DNA from: Bacteroidota bacterium
GTDB lineage: Bacteria; Bacteroidota; Bacteroidia; Flavobacteriales_D; Crocinitomicaceae
DNA length: 64,000 nt
Direction: 5' to 3'
Assembly: GCA_024280295.1 (NCBI GenBank)
Contig: JAJRQK010000047.1
Span: forward strand, 1 to 64,000
Part shown: piece by piece, positions 24,709 through 33,953 of the stretch
Layout: each line of letters opens with the position of its first letter
Position numbering within the stretch: position 1 is the stretch's first letter
Position numbers and translations under genes: made by a program
The notes under the pieces: model-generated
What the model saw: only the letters and a program-made list of their open reading frames with translations
Told to the model about the DNA's origin: nothing
The model's database searches: none

Positions 24709-25398
24709 ATGATAGGCAAAGCTCAAAAGCACATAACCTGTGCAACTTGTAAAGCTAGAAAGGACTCTTTATTCTGTACGTTTAAAGATGACGATTTAGA
24801 CAATTTGGATCAGGTAAAATCATGTAATTTCATAAAAAAAGGTCAATCTCTTTTCCTTGAAGGTGGAATACCTCGCGGTGTTTATTGTATCAATGAAGGA
24901 AAAATCAAGATATTCACGCGTGGTGAAGAAGGTAAAGAGCAAATTATTCATCTAGCAAAACAAGGAGAGGTTGTTGGTTTTCGGGCAATGTTCAGTGGTG
25001 ATCCATACGTTGTTTCTGCGGAAACACTTGAAGAAAGTAGTGTTTGCTTCATTGCCAAAAATGATTTTTTAGATTTAATTGATACCAATACTATTCTTCG
25101 CGATGGGATACTAAAGGAATTATCCACAGAACTAGCTGAACGCGCTTCTTTTGTCACAAATATGTCTCAAAAATCAGTTCGTGAACGTCTCGCATCTATT
25201 TTACTCATTCTTAATAATATTTACGCTGATGAGTATATCAATCTTTCTCGCGAAGATTTGGCAAATTTTGTTGGGACGGCAACAGAAACACTTATTCGAT
25301 TACTCAAAGACTTCAAGGATGATAGAGTCATTAAAACTCATGTTCGCAAAATTGAGATTCTGGACACTAATTTACTGGAATCGATTGCGGGATTATAG
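24709..25398 (+). CDS. Crp/Fnr-family regulator with FNR-like cysteine cluster
   Basis: 229 residues from the ATG at 24709 (MIGKAQKHITC). Three N-terminal Cys (C11-x2-C14-x8-C23) plus a further Cys (about 43 or 63) resemble the oxygen-sensing [4Fe-4S] ligands of FNR, though the spacing differs from E. coli (C-x2-C-x5-C). A cyclic-nucleotide-binding fold follows (GQSLFLEGGIPRGVYCINEGKIKIF), then a dimer helix and a winged HTH (LSREDLANFVGTATETLIRLLKDF). Its position opposite hemN and the palindrome between them point to autoregulation and control of the cbb3/haem genes at low oxygen. Confidence 0.9.
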   Translation: MIGKAQKHITCATCKARKDSLFCTFKDDDLDNLDQVKSCNFIKKGQSLFLEGGIPRGVYCINEGKIKIFTRGEEGKEQIIHLAKQGEVVGFRAMFSGDPYVVSAETLEESSVCFIAKNDFLDLIDTNTILRDGILKELSTELAERASFVTNMSQKSVRERLASILLILNNIYADEYINLSREDLANFVGTATETLIRLLKDFKDDRVIKTHVRKIEILDTNLLESIAGL

Positions 25399-25481
25399 TT
25401 CCACAAATAATCGAGCAGGAATTTTCTAACTATTAAATGAACAAATCTTATCATTTGTTGTACTGAATAAAAAACAACAAC

Positions 25482-26621
25482 ATGAAAAAGATATTCTTCA
25501 GTACACTCTTAGTCTTAGGATCAGCTATATTATTTGCGCAAGGTCCTCCTCAATCAAGTAAAAAAGTTCAAGTGGCAATACTTTTCGATACCTCCAACAG
25601 TATGGATGGATTAATCGACCAAGCCAAATCGAGGATTTGGAGCATTGTCAATGAAGTAAGCTCTTTACGCTACGGCGGAGCTGCCCCAACTATTGAATTT
25701 GCAATCTATGAATATGGCAACGACGGACTTGAATCTAGTGATAATTACATAAGACAAGTCTTAGATTTATCTACAGACCTTGATGAGATCTCTCAAAAAC
25801 TCTTCGCATTAACAACAAATGGCGGCAACGAATTCTGTGGTGCTGTAATTAAAGAAGCCTTAGACAAATTAAAATGGTCAAATGATCCGAGTGACTTAAA
25901 GATGATCTACATTGCTGGAAATGAAAGCTTCGATCAAGGTCCTATAAACTATAAGAAGTCGTGTAATTCTGCAAAAGCAAAGAACATTTACATCAATACT
26001 ATCTTCTGTGGAGACTACCAACAGGGAATCAACCTATTTTGGAAAGATGGAGCAACATGCTCAGAAGGTGATTACTTCAACATTGATTCCGACAAAGAAA
26101 TCGCCCACATTGACACACCTTATGATTCTCAAATTCAGATCTACAACGACTCGTTAAATACAACTTATTACGGCTATGGATCCTTAGGGAGAGAAAAAAA
26201 AATGCTGCAAATGTCCGAAGACGCAAATGCTAGCGGTCAAGCATCATCTGTAGCAACAGAGAGAGCAATGGCAAAATCAAAAAGTAATGTTTATCGAAAC
26301 GATTCGTGGGATCTAATTGATGCAGTTGAAGGAGGAAAAGACCTTTCAAAAATGAAAGAGGAAGAACTCCCTGATGAATTTAAAGGGAAAACACTAGAAG
26401 AAAAAGAAGCACTTCTTGTTGAGAAAAAGCAAGATCGAAATCGCTATCAAAAAAAAATTGCTTCATTGGCAGTAGAAAGAGAAAACTTCATTGCTAATGA
26501 GCGTAAACGAAGAGCTGAGTTAGGTGAAGAAATAGATGATTTTGGATCCAATGTAAACGAAAGTATCCTAAACAGAGCTACAGAAATTGGCTTTGAAAAA
26601 GAAGTTGTGACTCCAGAGTAA
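25482..26621 (+). CDS. Secreted von Willebrand factor A domain protein with coiled-coil tail
   Basis: The 379-residue product has a signal peptide (GSAILFAQ) and a VWA domain (about 28-210) with the metal site DTSNSM (D-x-S-x-S) and later acidic/Thr positions. The region after about 280 is highly charged and likely helical or coiled (EELPDEFKGKTLEEKEALLVEK, YQKKIASLAVERENF). VWA domains usually mediate protein contacts through a bound metal. It lies 80 bases after the Crp/Fnr gene and ends with its own terminator. Its role is unknown. Confidence 0.85.
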   Translation: MKKIFFSTLLVLGSAILFAQGPPQSSKKVQVAILFDTSNSMDGLIDQAKSRIWSIVNEVSSLRYGGAAPTIEFAIYEYGNDGLESSDNYIRQVLDLSTDLDEISQKLFALTTNGGNEFCGAVIKEALDKLKWSNDPSDLKMIYIAGNESFDQGPINYKKSCNSAKAKNIYINTIFCGDYQQGINLFWKDGATCSEGDYFNIDSDKEIAHIDTPYDSQIQIYNDSLNTTYYGYGSLGREKKMLQMSEDANASGQASSVATERAMAKSKSNVYRNDSWDLIDAVEGGKDLSKMKEEELPDEFKGKTLEEKEALLVEKKQDRNRYQKKIASLAVERENFIANERKRRAELGEEIDDFGSNVNESILNRATEIGFEKEVVTPE

Positions 26622-26646
26622 GTCATAGCAATCAAGTTTCATGTTT

Positions 26647-26676
26647 AAAAAGTCTGTCTTTGGCAGGCTTTTTTTT
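26647..26676 (+). terminator. Intrinsic terminator after the VWA gene
   Basis: An AAAAAGTCTGTC stem pairs with GGCAGGCTTTTT (two G-U pairs) around a short TTT loop, followed by more T. It sits 26 bases past the stop. Confidence 0.75.
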
Positions 26677-26762
26677 ATTGTTTGACATTTTCTTACGAAT
26701 GATTATGAAGAACTATTAATTTGACAAATATTGGTACTTTAGAAACACGAAACAGTTATTAT

Positions 26763-27281
26763 ATGTCAATCACATTTACTTCAAAAATTGGGCAACTAGC
26801 CAAGCTGAAAATGCATTATATTATTGTAACGAATGATATTCTTGATCAATTTTTGGAAGAAAATGATAATTCTCGCTACAATCAGCGATTCCTTGTTACA
26901 ATAAACGATCAAGTTAAATGGCAAGGCGGAACCGTATCTCTTGGTAATGATTCTGCATATATAACACTGTCGAATGCACGCATGAAAGCCCTAGACGTTC
27001 ATCTAAATGATGAAGTTAGCGTCTCACTTGAAAAGGATAAGTCGGAATATGGATTTGAAGTACCCGAAGAATTTGAAGCAGTTATTGCCCAAGATTCAGA
27101 AGGAAATAAACGGTTCCTGTCATTAAGCAAAGGTAAGCGAAGGGCTATTATTTATTTAATTGTACAGATCAAATCGAGCGAAAAGCGAATCGACAAAAGT
27201 TTGTACTTTATTGAAAACCTAAAACGAGCTCCTCTGGGAAAAGAAACCATGAGACACATATTAGGAAAGGATTTACCTTGA
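26763..27281 (+). CDS. YdeI/OmpD-associated-type protein (DUF1905 plus YdeI)
   Basis: About 172 residues from MSITFTSKIGQ (26763); the ORF track starts at a TTG 42 bases earlier. The N-terminal half matches DUF1905 (MHYIIVTNDILDQF, RFLVTINDQVKWQGGTVSLG) and the C-terminal half the YdeI/bacteriocin-protection type (FEAVIAQDSEGNKRFLSLSKGKRRAII, KRIDKSLYFIENL). Members are small cytosolic proteins of uncertain function. The gene ends 32 bases before the cysteine desulfurase. Confidence 0.82.
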   Translation: MSITFTSKIGQLAKLKMHYIIVTNDILDQFLEENDNSRYNQRFLVTINDQVKWQGGTVSLGNDSAYITLSNARMKALDVHLNDEVSVSLEKDKSEYGFEVPEEFEAVIAQDSEGNKRFLSLSKGKRRAIIYLIVQIKSSEKRIDKSLYFIENLKRAPLGKETMRHILGKDLP

Positions 27282-27289
27282 TAATTGAG

Positions 27290-27297
27290 TATATTTG
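27290..27297 (+). promoter_or_regulatory. -7 promoter element of the cysteine desulfurase gene
   Basis: TATATTTG is a perfect TAnnTTTG match ending 16 bases before the ATG at 27314. A TTG sits upstream but at short spacing. Confidence 0.5.
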
Positions 27298-27313
27298 CGT
27301 CATATTTTGAGCT

Positions 27314-28453
27314 ATGAAAGTGTACCTTGATAACGCGGCAACAACGCCACTAGCACCTGAAGTATTAGAGGCGATGATACCAGTACTTCGAGATGATTTT
27401 GGAAATCCATCATCTGCACATGCATTTGGTAGAAAAACCAAGGCATTAATTGAAACATCTAGGCGCTCTATTGCCAAGCATTTAAATTGTCAATCATCAG
27501 AAATAATTTTCACTTCTGGAGGAACAGAAGCTGACAATATGGCTCTATGCTCTGCGGTAGAATTAGAAGGTGCTGAACACATTATTACTTCGCGAATTGA
27601 ACATCATGCAGTAGGACACACTGCTGAGTCAATTAAGGCAAAAAAAAACATACGCGTTTCTTACGTTGCATTAGATTCTAAAGGAAATGCTCAACTTGAT
27701 GATCTAAAACAATTACTTCAAGAAGATGGGAAAGCAATCGTATCGCTCATGCATGCAAATAATGAAATTGCAACACTACTTCCACTGAAAGAAGTCAGTA
27801 CCTTGTGCCGTAAATACAATGCTCTTTTTCACTCAGATACCGTACAGACTATGGGGCACTATCCTTTTGACATGTCAGAATTAGACATTGACTATATTAC
27901 CTGTGCAGCTCACAAATTTCACGGTCCAAAAGGTGCTGGTTTCCTATATGTCAAGAATAAAAACAAAGTAGAATCTCTAATACATGGTGGTTCTCAAGAA
28001 CGAGGATTACGGGGAGGAACAGAAAACGTTTATGGAATTGTTGGGTTAGCAAAAGCAATGGATTTGGCTTACGAAGATGTTGCATCACATCATGCTCATG
28101 TCCAAGGATTGAAAGACCAGATGATTTCAGAATTGACAAGTCATTTTGGAACGCTCGATATCCACGGTGAATCTGATCCATCAAAAGCACTTTACACTGT
28201 TTTAAATATCTGCTTCCCTCACACTGATAAAGCGGGAATGCTACTATTCACACTTGACCTTAAAGGAATTGCAGTATCAGGTGGAAGTGCGTGTTCTTCA
28301 GGAGCTTCTGTTGGATCTCATGTTTTAACTGGAATTGGAGCCGATATGACTCGCCCAAATGTGCGATTTTCATTCTCCCGTTATACAACAAAAGAAGAGG
28401 TTGATTATGCTATTGAGCAAATAAAGGTGATTTTCGAGAAGACGCTTGCCTAA
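27314..28453 (+). CDS. Cysteine desulfurase (NifS/IscS family)
   Basis: The 379-residue PLP enzyme begins VYLDNAATTPLAPEVLEAM as usual for this family. The PLP lysine is in CAAHKFHGPKGAGFLY (about 203), the stacking His in EHHAVGHT (about 100), and the active Cys in SGSACSSGA (about 327). It removes sulfur from cysteine for Fe-S cluster or tRNA thiolation. No iscU or suf genes are adjacent, so its acceptor is unknown. Confidence 0.93.
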   Translation: MKVYLDNAATTPLAPEVLEAMIPVLRDDFGNPSSAHAFGRKTKALIETSRRSIAKHLNCQSSEIIFTSGGTEADNMALCSAVELEGAEHIITSRIEHHAVGHTAESIKAKKNIRVSYVALDSKGNAQLDDLKQLLQEDGKAIVSLMHANNEIATLLPLKEVSTLCRKYNALFHSDTVQTMGHYPFDMSELDIDYITCAAHKFHGPKGAGFLYVKNKNKVESLIHGGSQERGLRGGTENVYGIVGLAKAMDLAYEDVASHHAHVQGLKDQMISELTSHFGTLDIHGESDPSKALYTVLNICFPHTDKAGMLLFTLDLKGIAVSGGSACSSGASVGSHVLTGIGADMTRPNVRFSFSRYTTKEEVDYAIEQIKVIFEKTLA

Positions 28454-28474
28454 AATCGTATATTCGTAGGGAGC

Positions 28475-29605
28475 ATGACCTACAAACCAATAGACATACT
28501 TTACCTGAGTTCTTGGTATCCGAATAAATATCAACCCTTTGTTGGAAATTTTGTTCGAAGACAAGCGGTTATGCTTTCTAAAACGCACCGAGTAACTGTA
28601 ATTCATACTATTGCACACACTGAAGAAACTGGATTGAACCTTGAAAAAGTAATTGATGGGAATTTAACGGAATACTTTGTTTATCATCAACGAGGAAAAT
28701 CGATACCCGCAAAACGAAAACTGCAACGAGCAGCCTTAAATTTGGCAATGGCAGAAGTTGGAAATATTGATTTATTGATGACCCAAATTCTTCTCCCAAA
28801 AGGACTTCAATTCATTGATGCAATGAAGAACTTTGATTGCCCATGGATACATATTGAGCAAGGATCTTATTTTAGATCAGAAATCAGAGAGAAATGGTCG
28901 GTTTTCCAAAAAATAATCATTCGCAGAACAGGTAGAAACATTGATCAAATGTATGCTGTTTCAGATTTTTTGAAAAAGGACATGAAATCAGTCTTCCCAA
29001 CTAAAAGTATAGAACTAATATCAAATCACGTCGACCCGAAACATTTTACATTCAAACCAAAAAAAACGAATGCGCAAACTAAATTTCTTCACATATCAAC
29101 ATTGGATGAAGCAACAAAAAATCCAAAAGGAATGTTCGATGCTTGTAAACTATTGAAGGATCAAGGCAAAACTAATTTCTCATTCTTAGTTATTTGTGAC
29201 GGGGGAAGCGATAAATGGCAATCATATTGCAAAAACATTGGTGTTTCAGATATCGTAACATTCGAAGGAGCTAAAAACTGGAAGGATTTACCGAGCTATT
29301 ATCATAATGCCGATGCTTTTATTCTCAATTCAATTTACGAAACATTTTCGATTGTCATTGCTGAAGCATGGTCAACAGGAACTCCTGTCATCTCAACCCC
29401 TGTTGGTATAGCATACGATTTACCTGGAAATTTGGGAATTCAAACTGAAATTAACAATGTAGAAAGCGTCGCTAAGGCAATGGAAATATTTATTAATCGA
29501 AAACAAAATTTTGACTCAGCCTCCATTCAAACAGCTGCGGCAAAGTATACTGAATCAGTAGTCAACGAAGAGCTTCGTACAATTATCCAAGCACATGTTA
29601 AGTAA
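28475..29605 (+). CDS. GT4-family glycosyltransferase
   Basis: The 376-residue product has the GT-B two-domain layout. It opens with LYLSSWYPNKYQPFVGNFVRRQ. The C-terminal half has FLHISTLDEATKNPKGMFDA and the nucleotide-sugar motif SIYETFSIVIAEAWSTGTPVIS (E-x7-E, about 290). The sugar and acceptor are not identifiable; such enzymes act in surface polysaccharide or lipid glycosylation. It overlaps the GreA-like gene by 11 bases. Confidence 0.9.
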   Translation: MTYKPIDILYLSSWYPNKYQPFVGNFVRRQAVMLSKTHRVTVIHTIAHTEETGLNLEKVIDGNLTEYFVYHQRGKSIPAKRKLQRAALNLAMAEVGNIDLLMTQILLPKGLQFIDAMKNFDCPWIHIEQGSYFRSEIREKWSVFQKIIIRRTGRNIDQMYAVSDFLKKDMKSVFPTKSIELISNHVDPKHFTFKPKKTNAQTKFLHISTLDEATKNPKGMFDACKLLKDQGKTNFSFLVICDGGSDKWQSYCKNIGVSDIVTFEGAKNWKDLPSYYHNADAFILNSIYETFSIVIAEAWSTGTPVISTPVGIAYDLPGNLGIQTEINNVESVAKAMEIFINRKQNFDSASIQTAAAKYTESVVNEELRTIIQAHVK

Positions 29606-30044
29606 GCAAGTCGTCTATAATACACTCCGAGAGGAATTGGAGCTGCGAAAAAACAGGATTGAAGAATCCCTTGCAGATAGTTTGAATTCAATGACACGGG
29701 AAACAAAAAGTTCAGCAGGTGACAAGCATGAAACAGGTCGAGCAATGGCGCAATTGGAACAAGAAAAACTCTCTGGCCAACTAACTAAAGCAACTCAACT
29801 TACTGGAATTATAACAGGAATCGATCCAACAGAACAACATAATCACGTTCAATTTGGAAGCCTAGTTCAGTTAGATAAAGACTGGTATTTTTTTTCTGTT
29901 GGAATAGGAAAAATATTGGTTGATGATACTTTTATTTTTTGCCTCTCCGCAGCAACACCTCTAGGGAAAGTTCTATTGACAAAAATTGAAGGAGATCACA
30001 TTTCATTTAACGGAAAGAAGATGAAGGTTGTTTTTGTTGGTTAG
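29595..30044 (+). CDS. GreA/GreB-like small protein
   Basis: The 149-residue product opens with a helical charged stretch (VVYNTLREELELRKNRIEESLADSLN) and ends with an SAATPLGKVLLTKIEGD stretch reminiscent of the C-terminal domain of GreA/GreB elongation factors (S-P-x-G-x-A-L-x-x). The middle (HNHVQFGSLVQLDKDWYFFSVG) also fits a GreA_GreB C-terminal fold. Bacteroidota homologues are often mislabelled in databases. A role on RNA polymerase is possible but unproven. It overlaps the glycosyltransferase gene by 11 bases, so it is cotranslated. Confidence 0.7.
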   Translation: MLSKQVVYNTLREELELRKNRIEESLADSLNSMTRETKSSAGDKHETGRAMAQLEQEKLSGQLTKATQLTGIITGIDPTEQHNHVQFGSLVQLDKDWYFFSVGIGKILVDDTFIFCLSAATPLGKVLLTKIEGDHISFNGKKMKVVFVG

Positions 30045-30238
30045 GAATTAAGAAAGTAAGGCACTATAAATCGGCTAAATAAGTCTGCAATTTCAACCTA
30101 ATTCAGAAAGAAATATTCATTGAGAACCTACCTATGTTCATGCATACATAGTGAATATTTTTACACACTCAAATATCAAGAATTTTATTGTATGTTACAC
30201 GCGTAATCTTATAGGATTATTCATTAAAAATACCAACA

Positions 30239-30592
30239 ATGAAACCAATTCCAATCGTACTTTTTTGTATGTCGAGTTTTTTTGGCTTGACTCAAACTAA
30301 TCCAATTTCAACCTCTAAACATTACGATTTAGGGAGTGGAATAGAGACTCCTACAAATCTTACAAGGTATACTAACGATTACGAGCTAAAAGATTATGTT
30401 TTCACTGGTGACAGTTCGATTCTTTACACCCTAAATATTGATGCAATTGAGCAAGTAAGACTTCAAGATCTTGATATTGAGATTTTCGATTACGAAAATA
30501 ATGTAACAATAGTCTTATACTCAAGAGAAAGAGTTACAGCCATAAAGAAATCTGCTAAAGATCATGGAGTTCAACAAACATTAGATCAATGA
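30239..30592 (+). CDS. Small secreted hypothetical protein
   Basis: The 117-residue product has a probable signal peptide (IVLFCMSSFFGLTQ). The rest is a short charged domain (LGSGIETPTNLTRYTNDY, IDAIEQVRLQDLDIEIFDY, YSRERVTAIKKSAKDHG). No family is recognised. It overlaps the start of the next gene by four bases (ATGA), so the two are likely one transcript; it may be a partner of that T9SS protein. Confidence 0.65.
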   Translation: MKPIPIVLFCMSSFFGLTQTNPISTSKHYDLGSGIETPTNLTRYTNDYELKDYVFTGDSSILYTLNIDAIEQVRLQDLDIEIFDYENNVTIVLYSRERVTAIKKSAKDHGVQQTLDQ

Positions 30593-32541
30593 AACAATTT
30601 TTTATACTTATCATAGGATTATTGGCAACCACGTTTGCATATAGTCAAATTGACAACCCTGGGGGTACAACTTCAGTTTGCTCAGGAACTTTTCATGATA
30701 CAGGAGGTTCAGGTGGAGATTATAGTGACAACGAAAATATTACCACAACTTTATGCTCTAACGCAGGAAATTGCATTTCTGTCAACTTTACATCATTTGA
30801 TATAGAAACTAATTTTGATTTTCTGTCAATTTTTGACGGACCAAATGCAGCTTCGCCATCTCTAGGGACTTTTACAGGCGGTACATCCCCTGGGTTAGTA
30901 ACTTCAACGACTGGTTGCCTTACATTTGTGTTTACATCTGACTTTTCGGTTAATGTAGCAGGATGGGATGCTACGATAAGCTGTAGCGCATGTCCGGCTA
31001 CTGCAGACTACCTCCAACCAACCGCATTTATCAATAATGAAAAAGTTGGGGCTTGCTTAGTTACTGATTGTGGTCCATTTTCTTATGCTGATAATGGAAA
31101 TCTCTCTGGAAACTACTCCAATAATGTCCCTGGAATTTATAGTCCTCAAAATGCTATCTATAGAGTATTCTGTCCTGATTTGGCAGGAAACTGTATGCAA
31201 GTAACTTTTAACTCATTTAATACTGAAGCAAACTTCGATTATCTATGGGTTCGAAATGGCCCAACCGAATACAGTCCAAATTTTACTGCTGCACCTATGT
31301 CAACGACAGTATGGCCTTCACCACCTGGAATTGCAGCTTATGATAATGCACTTCACGGCGACCTATCAGGTTCAGTCCCTTTCTCATTTCAATCAACTGA
31401 CGCGAGTGGTTGTATTTCCTTCGCCTTTTTATCCGATGGTTCAGTTAATGGTCCAGGTTGGGATGCTACAGTTCAATGTATACCTTGTGCAGGTGGCCCG
31501 AACGGAACTGATAATAACGATTGCGTACGCTTGACACCTCTATGCTCTGGAACAGCAGTTCCGAGTAATGCATCAGGCCCTGGCATTGTAGCAGAAGGCT
31601 GTACAGGAACTGCATGCCCAGCAGGCGGTGAAAATCACTCAAACTGGTTTACTTTTCAAGCGTTTACAACTGGAACTGTTAACGTAACAATGACACCAGC
31701 AACTATAACCGATGATTACGATTTCGCAATTTACGGTCCAAATGTAACATGTACGACTTTAGGTTCGCCAATTAGATGTACGGACTCAGGTGTTCAAGGT
31801 ACTACAGGTTTAACAGGTGCAGCTGGAGATAACACCGAAGATGTAAATGGAGATAGCTTTCTTCAAACAATGAATGTAATCGCAGGTGAAACATATATAC
31901 TTGTTGTAGACGAATGGAGTGCAAACGCAGGTTCAGGCTATACACTAAGTTTTGGAGGGACAGCATCCCTAGATTGCACTATCCTGCCAATAGAATTAGT
32001 TGATTTTGGTGCTGAATATGTTCCAAATGAAGATGTGGTTGACCTATTTTGGACGACTGCAACTGAAAGAAATAATGATTATTTTCTAGTAGAACGCTCT
32101 ACAAACGGCATTGATTTCGCACCATTAACAAGTGTTGATGGCGTTGGAAATACAGAATATGAAACAAAATATTATACGGCCGACAATGACCCCGAAATAG
32201 GTGTTAACTATTACCGATTGAAACAATATGACATTGATGGTGAATGGGAATACTCAGATGTAATTTCGGTTAATATTTTGGCCGATTACTACGACGTTAT
32301 TTCTGTTTCTCCAAATCCTACAACAGGATCAACACAAATAGTTTTTAATTGCTATGATAAGAGCCAAAGTATCCTAAAGGTATTTGATGGCGCAGGAAAC
32401 ATATTGGAACAAAAAACAATTGACTGTCAACCAGGTTCTAATCATGCAGAACTAGATTTGAGCTCATTGTCGGATGGAGTATATATGATTACACTTAACA
32501 CTAACTACAAATCGTATAGCCATAAAATTGTTAAACACTAG
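30589..32541 (+). CDS. T9SS-exported protein with two CUB-like domains
   Basis: The 650-residue product has a signal peptide (TTFAYSQ). Two CUB-like beta domains follow (about 25-140 and 150-310), each with a conserved D-F-L-x-I-F-D-G-P or YLWVRNGP segment and paired Cys. A pre-peptidase-like domain (about 320-465, NWFTFQAFTTGTVNVTM) comes next. The C-terminal 75 residues form a type A T9SS sorting domain (VSPNPTTGSTQIVF ... DGVYMITLNT ... SHKIVKH). The protein is likely cell-surface or secreted and may bind carbohydrates or proteins. The 117-residue gene overlaps its start. Confidence 0.85.
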   Translation: MKQFFILIIGLLATTFAYSQIDNPGGTTSVCSGTFHDTGGSGGDYSDNENITTTLCSNAGNCISVNFTSFDIETNFDFLSIFDGPNAASPSLGTFTGGTSPGLVTSTTGCLTFVFTSDFSVNVAGWDATISCSACPATADYLQPTAFINNEKVGACLVTDCGPFSYADNGNLSGNYSNNVPGIYSPQNAIYRVFCPDLAGNCMQVTFNSFNTEANFDYLWVRNGPTEYSPNFTAAPMSTTVWPSPPGIAAYDNALHGDLSGSVPFSFQSTDASGCISFAFLSDGSVNGPGWDATVQCIPCAGGPNGTDNNDCVRLTPLCSGTAVPSNASGPGIVAEGCTGTACPAGGENHSNWFTFQAFTTGTVNVTMTPATITDDYDFAIYGPNVTCTTLGSPIRCTDSGVQGTTGLTGAAGDNTEDVNGDSFLQTMNVIAGETYILVVDEWSANAGSGYTLSFGGTASLDCTILPIELVDFGAEYVPNEDVVDLFWTTATERNNDYFLVERSTNGIDFAPLTSVDGVGNTEYETKYYTADNDPEIGVNYYRLKQYDIDGEWEYSDVISVNILADYYDVISVSPNPTTGSTQIVFNCYDKSQSILKVFDGAGNILEQKTIDCQPGSNHAELDLSSLSDGVYMITLNTNYKSYSHKIVKH

Positions 32542-32571
32542 TTGATTACTGAGGCATTAATAAACTTCAAG

Positions 32572-32617
32572 TTATAAATGAAACCGCACAGTTAGTTCTG
32601 TGCGGTTTCATTTATAA
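32572..32617 (+). terminator. Strong terminator hairpin
   Basis: A perfect 20-bp inverted repeat (core ATGAAACCGCACAG with CTGTGCGGTTTCAT) surrounds a TTAGTT loop. It lies 30 bases past the T9SS protein stop. Confidence 0.85.
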
Positions 32618-32715
32618 ACAGAATACATTATCAATATAATCTATTCATAAATAGTAAAAATCAATTAAAACTATACTTAACAGTAGTGATATTTGTAGTG
32701 TAACAAAAAAATAGG

Positions 32716-33135
32716 ATGAAAAATCAAAAAATATATTTAGAACACGCAAACATCACGGTAAGCAATTTGACTAACAGTACGAAATTCTTTAAAGCGGCAT
32801 TCCCAGATTTTGAAGTTAGGGGCGGAGGAACATCTGACGGTCGCAAATGGATTCATTTAGGAAATAAGTTTACTTATGTTGCCTTAAATGAAAAATCAAT
32901 TGAAGAAAAACATGAAAAGAATTATTTGAAAAATGGTTTTAATCATCTTGGGTTTGTGGTTTCTAACGTAGAAATAGTTGCAAATAGTTTACTCGAAGCT
33001 GGTTTCAAAAGGGATTACCCCAAACAAATTGAACAGTTCAGAATTCGTGATTACTTTATTGATGATGATGGTAATGAGTTTGAATTCGTTCAATATTTAA
33101 GCGACAAAATTGAAGAGAAAAATTTCTATGATTAG
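32716..33135 (+). CDS. VOC (glyoxalase/bleomycin-resistance) family protein
   Basis: The 139-residue product has the paired beta-alpha-beta-beta-beta units of the VOC superfamily: LEHANITVSNLTNSTKFFKAAFP (first unit), NHLGFVVSNVEIVANSLLEAGF and RDYFIDDDGNEFEFVQYL (second). Potential metal ligands include His in EHANI, His in NHLGF and Glu in FEFVQ. The substrate is unknown. It is a single-gene unit between terminators; GATATTTG upstream is one mismatch from the -7 consensus. Confidence 0.85.
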   Translation: MKNQKIYLEHANITVSNLTNSTKFFKAAFPDFEVRGGGTSDGRKWIHLGNKFTYVALNEKSIEEKHEKNYLKNGFNHLGFVVSNVEIVANSLLEAGFKRDYPKQIEQFRIRDYFIDDDGNEFEFVQYLSDKIEEKNFYD

Positions 33136-33255
33136 ATTGCAAAATTCTAAGCGGTACAATTGTTGTTTGCAATAAGTAAGCAACAATTACCGTTTTTAAG
33201 AAAACGAAAGTGGAAATGGAAAGAAAGTTTACTCAACAATTAAACCAGAAGAAGT

Positions 33256-33849
33256 ATGAAAAAATTCGTTTTAACACTAGCAATATCGCTCATGGTGAGT
33301 GTTACATTTGGACAATGCGAAAATAGAAGTAAACGCTTTACGAAAGGCATTGATATTGGAGTCAATCATGCTCAAGCACTACTTGAAAATAACTCAGTGG
33401 CCACAATTCAAAATGGCCGAGGTTTTAGGGTAGGAATCATATCTAGCTTAATGCTGACACAACGATTCTACATTGAGCCAAAGGCAGAATTATCATTTAA
33501 CACCAGCACATTAACAAATGTTAACGGAGATCGATTTAAGGTGAACCCTATTGATTTAGAACTCATTGGTCATATACGTTTTAAATTAAGAAAAGGAGGT
33601 TTAAGTCCATACGTAATTGCAGGACCCAACGTTAGAATACCACTTGGAACTGGAAATTTCACACTACCAACCCGACAAGACATTGCGATAGACATTGGAG
33701 TAGGACTAGATGTTCCTCTTTTCAAATGGAGAATAGCCCCTGAGTTTCGATATTCTTATGGGATAAAGAATATTACTGAGAGTAATGCTATAAGTGATAT
33801 TCGGTTTCACAACATCTCACTCATTCTCAACTTGGCAGGTAGACATTAA
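33256..33849 (+). CDS. Outer-membrane beta-barrel protein
   Basis: The 197-residue product has a signal peptide (SLMVSVTFGQ) followed by alternating amphipathic strands: KGIDIGVNHAQALL, GFRVGIISSLMLTQRFYIEPKAELSF, KVNPIDLELIGHIRFKL, GLSPYVIAGPNVRIPL, and the final HNISLILNLAGRH. This pattern fits the small outer-membrane beta-barrel families (OMP_b-brl) of Bacteroidota. No partner gene is obvious. Confidence 0.75.
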   Translation: MKKFVLTLAISLMVSVTFGQCENRSKRFTKGIDIGVNHAQALLENNSVATIQNGRGFRVGIISSLMLTQRFYIEPKAELSFNTSTLTNVNGDRFKVNPIDLELIGHIRFKLRKGGLSPYVIAGPNVRIPLGTGNFTLPTRQDIAIDIGVGLDVPLFKWRIAPEFRYSYGIKNITESNAISDIRFHNISLILNLAGRH

Positions 33850-33883
33850 TTGATTTTTTTAGCAAACGTTTTCAATGAATTAA

Positions 33884-33908
33884 GTCCCGTCTATAATCTA
33901 GACGGGAC
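33884..33908 (+). terminator. Hairpin after the beta-barrel gene
   Basis: GTCCCGTCTA and TAGACGGGAC form a perfect 10-bp stem around TAATC, 35 bases past the stop. No T tract follows, so termination efficiency is uncertain. Confidence 0.6.
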
Positions 33909-33953
33909 CTCATTCAATCGACTCCATGGATTAAATTCATACTATTTATTGTT

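Noticed and set aside
24611-24745. N-terminal extension of HemN in the ORF track
   Set aside because: It covers a -7 element and an FNR-type palindrome, is Cys/His-rich and unlike HemN proteins; the ATG at 24610 begins the conserved sequence.
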